Shown: in pieces, positions 12,030-21,402 of the stretch | Position numbering within the stretch: the first letter of the stretch is position 1 | Layout of the letters: each line of letters opens with the position of its first letter | Source: Rugalucina vietnamica | Taxonomy: Eukaryota; Mollusca; Bivalvia; Lucinida; Lucinidae | Reading direction: 5' to 3' | DNA length: 64,000 nucleotides | Assembly (NCBI GenBank): GCA_964017185.1 | Contig: OZ024871.1 | Coordinates: 9,044,214-9,108,213, forward strand | Position numbers and translations under genes: made by a program | Notes under the pieces: model-generated | Told to the model about the DNA's origin: nothing | The model's input: only the letters and a program-made list of their open reading frames with translations | Database searches by the model: none

Positions 12030-15000
12030 TATCAATAATAATAACTGATTCGTAAAACATGACATTTCGACAGGTTCCCAAGTTTGATTAGCTTTACAAT
12101 ATACCGGGACAAGGACCTGAAGAAGCCCATCATCATAGGTTGTATGTATAGACCTACTGACAATGATGTTGACTACACTCAGAATCTATGCAATGCAATT
12201 TCTGATCTGTCATCAAGACTCAAGGATCACATCATCTGGCTTGGTGGAGATACTAACCTACCTGATATAGACTGGAATACAGACACCATAACTGGACATA
12301 ACTATCTAGTCTCAATAAACAAAACATATATCGACACCTTCAACCACATCGGCTGTGAACAAATGGTGAATTTCCCCACTAGAGTCAATAACATTCTTGA
12401 CGTCTTCTGTACCAATCGCCCATCTCTAGTTGATAGATGTTCTACAGTCCCCGGCCTTAGCGATCATGACATAGTCTTAGTGGACACAAATATCCTCCCA
12501 GCTCGCAAGAAGCCGGTCAAAAGAAAGATCTTCCTATGGAAGCGGGCAGACAAATGTTCCATGTCAGATGATTTGAAGAAATTTACAGAAGAATTTGTAC
12601 ATGCTAACACCACACAGACAGAGGTTAACACACTTTGGACCACCTTCAAGCAGACATGCATTGAAAGCGTCAACAAGTATGTACCTTCCAAGTACACATC
12701 AACCCGCTTTAACCAGCCCTGGTGCAACCGGGAAGTTCGTCGCCAAACACGGAAGAAAAGAAGAGCATACAAGAAAGCGCGTATCTCAAAAAATCCTGCT
12801 GACTGGGCGAGATATAAAATGATACAGAAAGATGCCCAGAACACATGCCGAAATGCTCACAATGACTACATCCGAAATATGGTTAGTGAACCTGGCTCAA
12901 AGAACAAGAGGCTCTACTCCCACGTCAAGGGTATGAAGTGCGACAGCTCGGGCGTGGCGACACTGAAAAAGGATGGGACCAACTACTCAGAAGCTAGCGA
13001 CAAGGCAGAGATCCTCAACGATCAGTTTGCATCGGTTTTCACCAAAGAAGACTGTAGCAGCATGCCCTCCATGGGAAACAGCCTGAAATCTGAAGCTCCA
13101 CCACTAATAATACAAGACAATGGAGTCAGGAAAATACTTGAAGGCTTAAACCCACACAAAGCAAGTGGTCCAGATGAGATCTCTTCACGCTTCTTGAAGG
13201 AGATGGCACCCAGTATATCGACCGCCCTCACTTTGATCTTTCAAGCTTCATACGATCAAGGCACAGTACCAAATGATTGGAAAGGAGCCTTTATAACCCC
13301 ACTATTTAAGAAGGGAGATAAGAGCAAGGCATCCAACTACCGTCCGGTTTCCTTAACTTCAATCTGTTCAAAGGCCATGGAGCACATTGTCCACAGTCAT
13401 CTCATGAAGTACCTAGACAAGCATCACATCCTCAGTGACCAACAACATGGCTTCAGAAAGAGACGATCCTGTGAGTCCCAGCTCATCACAACAGTTCACG
13501 ACCTGGCCAAAGGATTGGACAACAGGCAACAAATCGACGCCATCCTGCTAGATTTCAGCAAGGCGTTCGACAAAGTGGCTCATCAACGCCTTGCTGCCAA
13601 GCTCTACCACTACGGTATCCGGAACAAGACCCTTGCCTGGATTCAGAGCTTCCTTGCTGAAAGATATCAGAAGGTGGTCTTAGACGGTAAAACATCCTCC
13701 TCCTCTCTGGTTACTTCTGGTGTTCCACAGGGGACTGTGCTTGGTCCTCTCTTATTCCTGATTTACATCAACGACCTGCCATCAAGAGTTTCCTCCACAG
13801 CACGGCTCTTTGCCGATGATTGCCTGCTCTACAGAGTGATCTCAAGCCAAGATGATGCAGAGTCACTACAAGAAGACCTTGATAGCCTTCAGGAGTGGGA
13901 GAGAGACTGGCAGATGGCTTTCAACCCAGACAAGTGTGAACACATCAGAATCACCAATAAGAAGAAGATTGTCCAGTCTACATACATGATCCACGGACAG
14001 GTACTCAAGGAGACAACAAAAGCTAAGTACCTTGGAGTCACCATTGACAAAACTCTATCTTGGAATAGCCATATTGACATGGTGACAAAAAGAGCCAACC
14101 AGACAATCTCCTTTCTACAGAGGAACCTCTCAGCATGCCCAAAGGACATAAAAGAAGCCAGCTACAAGACACTCGTCCGTCCACAAGTAGAATACGCGGC
14201 CACAGTCTGGGACCCATCTACTAAGGACGGCATCAAAAAGGTCGAAGCTGTACAGAGACGCGCTGCAAGATTCTGCCAAAATGACTACCGCCGAACCAGC
14301 AGTGTCACCTCAATGATCCAGGATCTGGGATGGGAAAACCTTCAGCGTCGCCGTGAGCAATCCAAGAATGTCATGATGTATCGGATCGTAAACAACCTAG
14401 TTGATATTCCTGCCGAGCATTACCTGACTCACTCTGGCACAGCAACTAGAGGACATGGGATCCGATTCCTGGTACCATACTGCTCCGTGAACGCCTACAA
14501 GAACTCGTTCTTCCCCTCCACAGTGCGCCTCTGGAACTCCCTGCCGGTCTCTGCAGTAACAGCACCAACGCTTGATGCCTTCAAGAGCTGCGTCGGCGCT
14601 GGACCAGTCCTCTACTAAAGCCCAGAGAGATGTTTTTATCCTGTTTTTAACCTGTACATAGAGCCTTCCTTCACACATGTGTACATAGTTTTCACAGTGC
14701 GACTATGCTCATTGTCTGGGCCCAGCACTTTTTTGGAAGATGAAGATGAAGATGAAGACAATGCATACCGGTTCGGTCTCCTTTTGTTGCTCAGTTCACA
14801 CGACTGGACATTTATTTTCTCATGGGAAAAATGAGGATTTTCGACATGACTGTCCGAGTAACACAAGTATATAGAGGATATTCAAGTTTTTGGAGTGAAT
14901 ATGAGTTTTATTTCATTGAGTGAAGTGAAAATTTTTTTATATTTCATGAGTGCCGAAGGCACGAATGAAATATATAATTTTTCATTTCACGAGATGAATT

Positions 15001-16750
15001 AAAAGTCATATTCACGACAAAAACTTGAATTTTCTTTTTATTATATTGCATGTAGTCATTGTAACGTTGCGCGCTAAAGCATATGACGTCAAAATCTTTA
15101 ATGACGTCATTACGTCACGTCATTACGTCGCTATTGTGTGTGAACGTTCATTGCGTCAACAATAGCATAGATTATAAAATTTAGTTATGTATAAATTAGA
15201 AATGAAACGGTGGAATCTGAGAGGACTTTCGTCCGGAAGTGGAACACCGCGGCTTGGAGTTTGCGTCCAACCAAGTACGACCGGAAGTGTGGTCGATTAA
15301 CAACAAGATTCCAGCCCTGTTCAATTATATATGCGCTCTCGCCGTGGCGAGATCGCAAAAAGTAACTCGAGTAACAAGGCCGAACAGCACGTTACAGTAA
15401 TGCGCATGCGCATCTACGCCATGTGCTTGCGTATAACTGTAACTCTCACTTAACTCGTGTTAACTCAATTTGTAGTTTCACGGCCATCACTAATATTTCC
15501 ACAGAAGCCTCCGTGGCATGGTGGCCAAGCTACTGGCCTTGTAAACCAGGGTCGTGTGTTCGATCCCGGGCTTCTCCAGTCTTTCGGATGAGACTTTAAA
15601 CCGAGGCCCCTTCTCCATATGACCTGATAGCTGTTGAAGTAAAACACCAATCAAACAAAGAAACAAACTAATATTTCCGAAAATATTTCCAGATCTCGAT
15701 AGCAGTTTGGAACTAAAATTGCAATTTGGTGATGACGCTATGTAATTGCTCAAAATATTACTGGACTTTACAAAATTACTACAGTTGGGGTTGAGTTTAA
15801 AATGAATATACATGTACATATTTTAAACAACAAACGGTAATCCGTTTGGGAACGATTTTCACACAAGTGCGTCTGGCACTGGCAATGATTCAGGTGAACG
15901 CTAGCGTTTTATACTTGTCGGTCTAGCACTTTAATTTCCCAACAAGAAAGGGTCGAAGATGATGCGGAATTTGAAATTACCGGGTCGAAGATGACACGGA
16001 ATATGAAATTACCTTGATCAAAAATAGCTCTAGAGTGTTTATAATCGGAAATTAATGCAATAAGTTTTGATTGCCCGATAACTCACAAAATTCGCCCCGT
16101 TGTCTCACACAACTTGCCCGATGCCTCACATTATGTAAATGCACCTAGCATTAAATCCCTTTGCAATGCTTGGCGAGGTTTTATTTTTGTGGGAATTTTC
16201 AAGTATACTATTATTCATTTGCAAATACCAACGTGACCTTCTTGGTCCATTTCTTTTACTAGTAAATCAAACGAAAATGTGTTTTCGTGGCCTTTAAAGG
16301 CATGCCCTCTAAAATGGGGCGCACAATCACGCGTTTCTTGGAATGTTTATTTACAAACTGTTTACATAATAAAGAATAATAATGATTTCTACAGCTCCTG
16401 CAGCAAACAGAATTTTAACATGCAACGTCACCCAGCCATGTCGGAACAAAACAAAAAGAAGATTAAAACTATGTACCGTGTCACCATTGTAAATCCCGAT
16501 GTCTCACCGACACATCGCCCGATGCTTCACATTTTTTCCGATTAACCCCCGTTGTCTCATCGTTTTTCTAATACACCGTTTCCATAGGTTGAAAGGGTGC
16601 AGTGATTGGAATTATGGTCGTGATATTTAATTACAGTTTTTGATCCTCTTGGTACACCATAACAATGAATGATCGACAAATGCGCTTTCGTTTTTCGCAC
16701 CGTGATCCAAATTCTCAATGCTCGACTGTGAGGATAAAAATTACAGAAAA

Positions 16751-16789
<39 letters not shown>

Positions 16790-16900
16790 ATGTCTTTAAT
16801 ACAATAAATGACAAAACTAAATGAAGTTCTGAATCACTGTCTATTTACCATTGAATCCGCTCACTTTCTTGAGTTCTAGTAAATCAAGATGATAATCCAT
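1079..16900 (-). CDS. CFAP52: CFAP52 (WDR16), cilia- and flagella-associated WD40 protein, 12 coding exons
   Basis: Exons read from high to low coordinate: 16849-16900, 10239-10438, 9843-9979, 9437-9565, 8986-9085, 4340-4569, 3975-4050, 3498-3616, 3030-3178, 2372-2681, 1722-1959 and 1079-1231 (stop TAA at 1079-1081). The joined length is 1,893 nt, an intact frame of 630 residues; vertebrate CFAP52 is about 620. All junctions are in phase and follow GT-AG except a probable GC-AG intron at 4051-4339. The protein has WD-type blades throughout; recognisable pieces are [83 protein letters not shown] and [13 protein letters not shown], in the order of the vertebrate protein. CFAP52 is a double-propeller inner protein of ciliary doublet microtubules. 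Introns 1 and 5 are swollen by transposable elements. The start codon begins a short exon far upstream; it is supported by matching phase and the conserved LEL...GFNG end. Confidence 0.93.
2837..3001 (+). mobile_element. Fold-back MITE family M1, degraded copy in a CFAP52 intron
   Basis: This starts GAGCCGCATCATGAGAA and retains the AACAATCTGCATATGCGAAAACAAAG segment in part, then the TAGTACAATTCCTCTACTTTC half. Most of the central palindrome is deleted and the right end is degraded. It lies between CFAP52 exons 9 and 10. Confidence 0.75.
3346..3375. repeat. Poly-T tract
   Basis: A run of about 30 T lies in a CFAP52 intron; on the minus (gene) strand it is poly-A. I found no retroelement body attached to it. 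Confidence 0.9.
6367..8834 (-). mobile_element. LINE (Jockey/CR1-type), 5'-truncated, inserted in E1
   Basis: The insertion is bounded by the two halves of the broken inverted-repeat arm. In minus orientation it begins within the endonuclease domain and ends in a short TAAG-type repeat tail, seen on the plus strand as TACTTACTTACTTAC at about 6364-6380. The 5' truncation and microsatellite tail are typical of target-primed LINE insertion. Confidence 0.88.
6566..8855 (-). pseudogene. LINE ORF2 fragment: endonuclease C-terminus plus reverse transcriptase, one frameshift
   Basis: From about 8855 one frame encodes the end of an apurinic-type endonuclease ([21 protein letters not shown]) up to [11 protein letters not shown]. 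The continuation ([12 protein letters not shown] onward) is in another frame, the switch falling in a run of seven T at 8468-8474. From there the frame stays open to the stop at 6566-6568. Reverse-transcriptase motifs appear in order: [46 protein letters not shown] and the catalytic FADD, followed by the thumb and the C-terminal region. The frameshift and missing 5' half mean it cannot mobilise itself. It is a different lineage from the two other LINEs in the window. Confidence 0.9.
11737..11972 (+). mobile_element. tRNA-headed SINE, family S1
   Basis: The head has a tRNA-like box B (GGTTCGATCCC) after GCGCGGTAGCTGAAGCGGCA. The body has a central domain (AAGTTCTGCTTGCAGGTGTG, then CGCCCCACCTACTGATT) shared with copies at 33582-33815 and 56489-56625, and it ends in an AAT microsatellite tail. 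The shared central block recalls conserved-domain SINEs of molluscs, but I cannot assign a named family. Confidence 0.75.
11973..12046. repeat. (AAT)n microsatellite
   Basis: AAT trinucleotides form the tail of the preceding SINE and adjoin the LINE that follows. Confidence 0.95.
12084..14618 (+). CDS. LINE ORF2 (endonuclease remnant and reverse transcriptase), frame intact
   Basis: The frame is open for 845 codons including the TAA stop at 14616-14618. It begins inside the endonuclease domain ([25 protein letters not shown]) and continues through the reverse transcriptase: [56 protein letters not shown] and catalytic FADD, then the C-terminal [11 protein letters not shown] region. The first codon (TTG at 12084) is not a convincing start; the element is 5'-truncated, lacking ORF1 and the first part of the endonuclease. 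The lack of any stop or frameshift over 2.5 kb suggests a recent insertion. It is a Jockey/CR1-like LINE of the same lineage as the fragment at 21403. It lies in CFAP52 intron 1, antisense to the gene. Confidence 0.9.
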   Translation: MISFTIYRDKDLKKPIIIGCMYRPTDNDVDYTQNLCNAISDLSSRLKDHIIWLGGDTNLPDIDWNTDTITGHNYLVSINKTYIDTFNHIGCEQMVNFPTRVNNILDVFCTNRPSLVDRCSTVPGLSDHDIVLVDTNILPARKKPVKRKIFLWKRADKCSMSDDLKKFTEEFVHANTTQTEVNTLWTTFKQTCIESVNKYVPSKYTSTRFNQPWCNREVRRQTRKKRRAYKKARISKNPADWARYKMIQKDAQNTCRNAHNDYIRNMVSEPGSKNKRLYSHVKGMKCDSSGVATLKKDGTNYSEASDKAEILNDQFASVFTKEDCSSMPSMGNSLKSEAPPLIIQDNGVRKILEGLNPHKASGPDEISSRFLKEMAPSISTALTLIFQASYDQGTVPNDWKGAFITPLFKKGDKSKASNYRPVSLTSICSKAMEHIVHSHLMKYLDKHHILSDQQHGFRKRRSCESQLITTVHDLAKGLDNRQQIDAILLDFSKAFDKVAHQRLAAKLYHYGIRNKTLAWIQSFLAERYQKVVLDGKTSSSSLVTSGVPQGTVLGPLLFLIYINDLPSRVSSTARLFADDCLLYRVISSQDDAESLQEDLDSLQEWERDWQMAFNPDKCEHIRITNKKKIVQSTYMIHGQVLKETTKAKYLGVTIDKTLSWNSHIDMVTKRANQTISFLQRNLSACPKDIKEASYKTLVRPQVEYAATVWDPSTKDGIKKVEAVQRRAARFCQNDYRRTSSVTSMIQDLGWENLQRRREQSKNVMMYRIVNNLVDIPAEHYLTHSGTATRGHGIRFLVPYCSVNAYKNSFFPSTVRLWNSLPVSAVTAPTLDAFKSCVGAGPVLY
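14619..14762 (+). mobile_element. LINE 3' UTR and GATGAA repeat tail
   Basis: The non-coding end of the LINE runs into AGATGAAGATGAAGATGAAG, a short tandem tail that marks its 3' boundary. Confidence 0.7.
14880..15031. mobile_element. Hairpin MITE around GTGCCGAAGGCAC
   Basis: An almost complete palindrome of about 150 bp: the left arm starts ATTCAAGTTTTTGGAGTGAA, the right arm ends TTCACGACAAAAACTTGAAT, and they meet at GTGCCGAAGGCAC. No coding potential; a fold-back MITE or its remnant. Confidence 0.75.
15084..15131. promoter_or_regulatory. Cluster of CRE/ATF-like TGACGTCA motifs
   Basis: Two complete TGACGTCA palindromes (15084-15091 and 15102-15109) are followed by further ACGTCA half-sites within 50 bp. 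Such spacing is typical of bZIP binding clusters, but the cluster lies inside a transposable element in a CFAP52 intron, so its function is unknown. Confidence 0.4.
15505..15666 (+). mobile_element. tRNA-headed SINE, family S2
   Basis: CCTCCGTGGCATGGTGGCC leads to a box B-like GTGTTCGATCCCGGGC, then a body (CTTCTCCAGTCTTTCGGATG, CCATATGACCTGATAGCTG) and a CAAA-rich tail. A second copy lies at 46898-47058 and the body is tandemly amplified at 47255-47720. Confidence 0.75.
16752..16791. repeat. (TAAA)n microsatellite
   Basis: About ten AAAT/TAAA tetranucleotides lie in CFAP52 intron 1, just outside element E2. Confidence 0.95.
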
Positions 16901-17250
16901 GTTTTTTTTTATTTACGTGACATCAAAACGCCATGTCCTGAAACTTAAAGTGATATGCAGCAAACATGGAGATTGTTTGGACTGGTTTCGTCTGTCGTTA
17001 GATATACAACAGTCACGCACCACTTCAAATAATTCCTAATGAAAGGAATCTAATTGAAAGAAATCTCTTGCATTTCAAAGAGAATATTTAGTTATTGACT
17101 CCTATCAATTATGTATTCCGCAATCATAGATTTTCATTGACTACATTCACTTTAACATTGGAAGTTATACTTATGATGTAAATGATCTAAACTTTTGTAA
17201 ATTAAAATGCGACCGTATTTCTCTGTATGTTGACTTAAAATACCTCATCG

Positions 17251-17263
17251 GTTATCCAGAGAC
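17251..17263. promoter_or_regulatory. X-box-like site upstream of complete CFAP52
   Basis: GTTATCCAGAGAC fits RYYNYY-N1-RRNRRY and lies 351 bp upstream of the CFAP52 start codon at 16900. The fit is weaker than that of the site at 290-304. Confidence 0.3.
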
Positions 17264-18814
17264 AACGAACATGGCTCAGAACAACCAACGCAATAACAAT
17301 ATAATATGGGGTAAAAATGTATGTCTGGTAACAACTGAATTAGTTGATCTTAGTCGTGTTGGTTGCCTCTGGATAGCATGTGTGTGAACAGCATACATTA
17401 TATCCACACTGTCACTCAGTAGTCAAACGCATCTTGTCTTGATATGATTTTTGTTTGTTTGAATTGATGCTTTACGTTCCAGACAACAGCTATATACATG
17501 TCGGGACGTTGCCTCCATTATATGGGATTTTTGCCCAAAATTAGGATGTCATGACATCTAAAAAGTGCTTTAAGTATAACCAACCACCAAAGTAAAAAGC
17601 AATCAAATGGTCAGTCAGCAGCGTAAAAAGTTTGCCCGGAGACACAATCAGCTGCGGTGCTTTATATAAATCCTGCAAATCATGCCCCTGTGGTCAAAAA
17701 TAAGATTAGGCCACAATGGGCGGGGCCCCATATTCCCAACCGACCACTCATGATATGAGAGAATCTTAGCTAGGATATAATTAAAACCTCTACTATTTCA
17801 TGTTCCACCCTTCTTCAGACAGTAGTAAACAGGAAATGACAGCAAAAACATATCTATCTCAAAGAACGTACAAAACTCAAGAGACGATCTCAGTTGCAGT
17901 GATCCACATCACGGACCAAACGGCAGCTTTGCACGCATATAGGAATGTCTTTGTACGCCAGCCCATTCCCCAATCCGCCTTCTTTGGGGGTTGCTAGCCT
18001 AGGGACGACCTTTAATGTTACAGTGATTCGGTCAGTTTCGAATCTTGACCAGTTCCCAATCACGTGGCTTTATCGTCACGAACTACACAACAATGGTTAT
18101 GATTTTAAAACATTTTTTTTAAGTTGTATGAAGTCCATCTATATCTCCTCTGCGTGCAGTCAGATTTTGAAAACTCGTATGAATGCTATAAATAAGTCCG
18201 TTGTCGTATGAGCGCATATTTTGCACAAGTGTAATTTTCTGTTTGCTACAGGTTTCGGCAGAAAACATTATTCTGAAACGAGTTTGAATATTAGTTCAAT
18301 CTTTAAAGTGTTTACTGTCACTCTGTCAACACCATGTCGTTGTTTTATTGCATTTTGAAAATCGTTTACGTATTTCTTGTCTTGGCAAAATCACAAATAG
18401 TGATCAAGCTAACGAAATCAAAGCCATGAATTGCACCACTGAAGACTCTTTTTAAAAGTAACGCATGTGATTCGGAACTGGTTGAATGATTCGGAACTGG
18501 CAAAAATAGTGGTCATCATCTACAAAGGGACTACTTTTTTTCGTAGCGCGAGTGATTTATCTTCTTACAACTATGTTTATGTTTAATAATATTTAATTGC
18601 ATATAATACAATGGGGTTGGGTCACAAGTGCTCACCACATTAGTTACGACCCTTCCCCTACAAGAATTAGTTACAATAGTGTTCACACGTGACAATGGAT
18701 TAATGGAAAAGACATGACGATTGTACATATAAATATAAAACAGCATTGATATGAAATGGCGGAAAGGAAGAAATGAAATAGAAATTTCAAAGTAGTAGAT
18801 CTCAGATAGTTAGA

Positions 18815-18817
<3 letters not shown>

Positions 18818-18849
<32 letters not shown>

Positions 18850-18851
18850 AT
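18818..18851. repeat. (AAAT)n microsatellite
   Basis: A short uninterrupted AAAT tetranucleotide array. Confidence 0.93.
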
Positions 18852-19120
18852 ACGCTGTGTATGTGTGTTTCATGTGTGTATTGTCTTCTGTAAGTGTTGG
18901 TATGTAAGGTAATGATAAGGGATAACTTTCTTACAACTGACCGACAAACAGTGAATTATTACTCAACAATTCACGCACTTGAGCTGATCTATTTCGATTC
19001 TAACACACAATAAACGGAATAAATGTTGCTGAAACCGTCGATATCGTTCAGCTTTCCGCCATTGCATTGCAGTTATATTTGACTGTAATGCTGGTATTTA
19101 CACGCTAAAACGACAATTAA

Positions 19121-20860
19121 CACGGGGACCCAACTGTTAATCGTGATTATTGATGCGACGTGGAATGTTAATGCATGCCATTATGAAGTTTCGTATGCGT
19201 CGGCGAGTTCGTTACGAATGCGACGTTCCACATCCTCTGTCCTTGGACGGTAAGTACCACATGTTTTGCTCGCGTGAAGATAAACAAAGCCCAGTTTACA
19301 AAATCGGCGTCCACTATGATCTTCAAAATTCTTCTATATTCCCACTTGAAGTCAACTGGAATACTTACGGCACTTGTGTTTTTGAGCTAATGGTTTATAA
19401 AGTTGACAGGTAGATACAAGATTGCCACGAATACACATTACATTCTTACAGTCCTTTTGTTTTTCTAATTCTTGGTCGTAAACTAAGAAGTATAACACAG
19501 TCCTATCGGTGTCTTTATTGAAATATGTATCAAAATGGCGTTGTAAATGCACATTTATCTACTGAGCGTGAAAAACAGTAAGATAAGTATCTTTTGTATG
19601 CATCGAAGATGAAGATACGTACTACTAGAATGAGTCATGGAAGAATTAGCATTTTGTTGTGCTCTTGCAAAAGTTATTTACGTCAATGCAGAAGCATAAC
19701 TTGCGCCTTTATCAAGCGCAATATTGCATGGCGTATTTTTTTCCTTGTACTACATGTACTTCGTTGAGCGAGCTTCAAAGCATGTGCCACTTTTATTTTA
19801 AATGAGGTCACAGAGTGGTTTTCTGATATAGCTTTGTCAACATTCGAGTGACTTCTTGCCTCGAAACAGCAAATCATTTTCGGGCATATCAGTGACATAG
19901 ATAATATGTTTTCTAACATTAAATGACCACTAAGGCTAAACCAAGTATTATTTGATCATTTAATATCGGTGGCTCCATGCATTTTGATAAGAGGGGGTGG
20001 GGGGGGGGGGGGAGAAAAAAGAATTAAAGGGATTTGTGCGAGTTTTAGGTGCGGTTGTCAATCAGTTTTCCATGGGAATGGTGTGTTGTACAAGAACAGT
20101 GATCAACTATGGTTATTTTATTGCAACTAGAAGAGTCTTTCGGGAGCCCTTTGAGCCCTCGGCCTCAGGCTAAAACAACTTTCTCCAGCCTCTGCAAATG
20201 TTAATACAGTATAAAAACATGATTGACCCCTTTAACATGTATCTAGAAAATATTAATTGAAGAAAATGCATCACTGTCTCCATATCGTAACATTTTCTAT
20301 CTTATTTTACTGCTTCATCGGTCTCAATTTTCCACGATGCATTTCTGTGTCGCATATTAAATTTTAACAAAATCTACGATGCATACGAAAGATGCTTATC
20401 TTACTATTTTTCACGCTCAGTAAATAAGTGTGCATTTACAAAGCCATTTTGATACATGTTTCAATAAAGACACCACAAGACTGTGTTATACTTCTTAGTT
20501 TACGGCCAAGAATTAGAAAAACAAAAGGACTTTAAGAATGTAATGAGTTTTCGTGGCAATCTTGTATCTACCTGTCAACTTTATAAACCATTAGCTGAAA
20601 AACACAAGTGCCGTAAGTATTCAAATTGACTTCAAGTGGGAACATAGAAGATTTTTGCAGATCATAGTGGACGCCGATTTTGTAAATTCGGCTTTGTTTA
20701 TTTTCACGAGAGCAAAACATGTGGTACTTACCGTCCAAGAACAGAGGATGTGGAGCGTCGCATTCGTAACGAACTCGCCGACGCATACGAAACATCATAA
20801 TAGCATGCATTAACATTCCACGTCGCATCAATAATCACGATTAACAGTTGGGTCCCCGTG
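19121..20860. mobile_element. Long inverted-repeat element E3 with TTAA at its borders
   Basis: Arms of about 490 bp (19121-19606 and 20370-20860) mirror each other, each opening CACGGGGACCCAACTGTTAA. Between them lie about 760 bp with no transposase. TTAA directly precedes the left arm, and TTAA follows the right arm after one extra A, as expected for a piggyBac-like target site. Both arms contain the same short ORF (LMHAI, FRMRRRVRYECD, HPL), which is simply duplicated arm sequence. I read it as a non-autonomous piggyBac-like or fold-back element; this class assignment is inference. Confidence 0.75.
19985..20013. repeat. Poly-G tract
   Basis: A G-rich run, almost uninterrupted, lies in the spacer of element E3. 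Confidence 0.9.
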
Positions 20861-20960
20861 ATTAAGAAAAAATTGTTTTGGGTCAGAACTTTTAACGGAT
20901 CAGAGTGACGTAAAGTCCCATAAAATGGAGGCAATGAACATTAAACCACAACGTAAAAAC

Positions 20961-20962
<2 letters not shown>

Positions 20963-20992
<30 letters not shown>
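20963..20992. repeat. Poly-A tract, possible retroelement tail
   Basis: About 29 A follow GGTCAGAACTTTT...CAATGAACATTAAACC. The upstream GTCCCATAAAATGGAGGCAA resembles the tail of the SINE family seen at 30393-30605, so a short retroelement 3' end is likely. Confidence 0.6.
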
Positions 20993-20994
<2 letters not shown>

Positions 20995-21218
20995 CTGACT
21001 TGCAACAGGTTTCGCGACAAAGTAAGCCTTAATTTATCTATTTTAGGCCACACCAAATAAATTAGCAGATTCTCATTCCCACCCGCCTGCTCAAACCTCT
21101 CCAAAATCATTTTTTTTTATTTTGGTTGGAAAAGAACAAAAAATATATTTTTCACTAAAAAGTCAATGTAAATAATAAAATGTGTAAATTTTATTTATTT
21201 AATTGCCAGTGTGTCTTT

Positions 21219-21293
21219 TAATAATAATAATAAAAAGTAATAATAATAATAATTGTAATAATAATGATAATAATAATAATAATAATAATAATT
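21219..21293. repeat. (TAA)n microsatellite, interrupted
   Basis: AAT/TAA trinucleotides with a few interruptions, directly upstream of the truncated LINE. Confidence 0.9.
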
Positions 21294-21402
21294 AAAGGCA
21301 CTGGGCCTTGAAGACAGTCAAATTGGGTGCCCAAAGATAAAAAAATATAATTCCCCCCACCACCACCCCGGATTTTTTTTTTAATATTTGGATAAGTAAT
21401 AT

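Larger units (their letters stand above)
10473..16591. mobile_element. Long inverted-repeat element E2 in CFAP52 intron 1, with subterminal motif repeats
   Basis: The first ~105 bp from 10473 is repeated almost exactly, reversed and complemented, ending at 16591. Shorter matching patches continue inward to about 10985 on the left and 16073 on the right, for example GTGCGCCCCATTTTA at 10733 and its complement near 16310. Both ends carry repeats of a motif close to GTGAGACATCGGG. The interior contains a SINE, a LINE, a hairpin MITE and a cluster of TGACGTCA sites, but no transposase. I read it as a non-autonomous DNA transposon that gathered later insertions; the target-site duplication is not clear. 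Confidence 0.75.

Noticed and set aside
19150..19413. Arginine/methionine-rich ORF (FRMRRRVRYECD) and its twin at 20568-20831
   Set aside because: Both lie in the mirrored arms of element E3 and are the same sequence; no domain or conservation visible.
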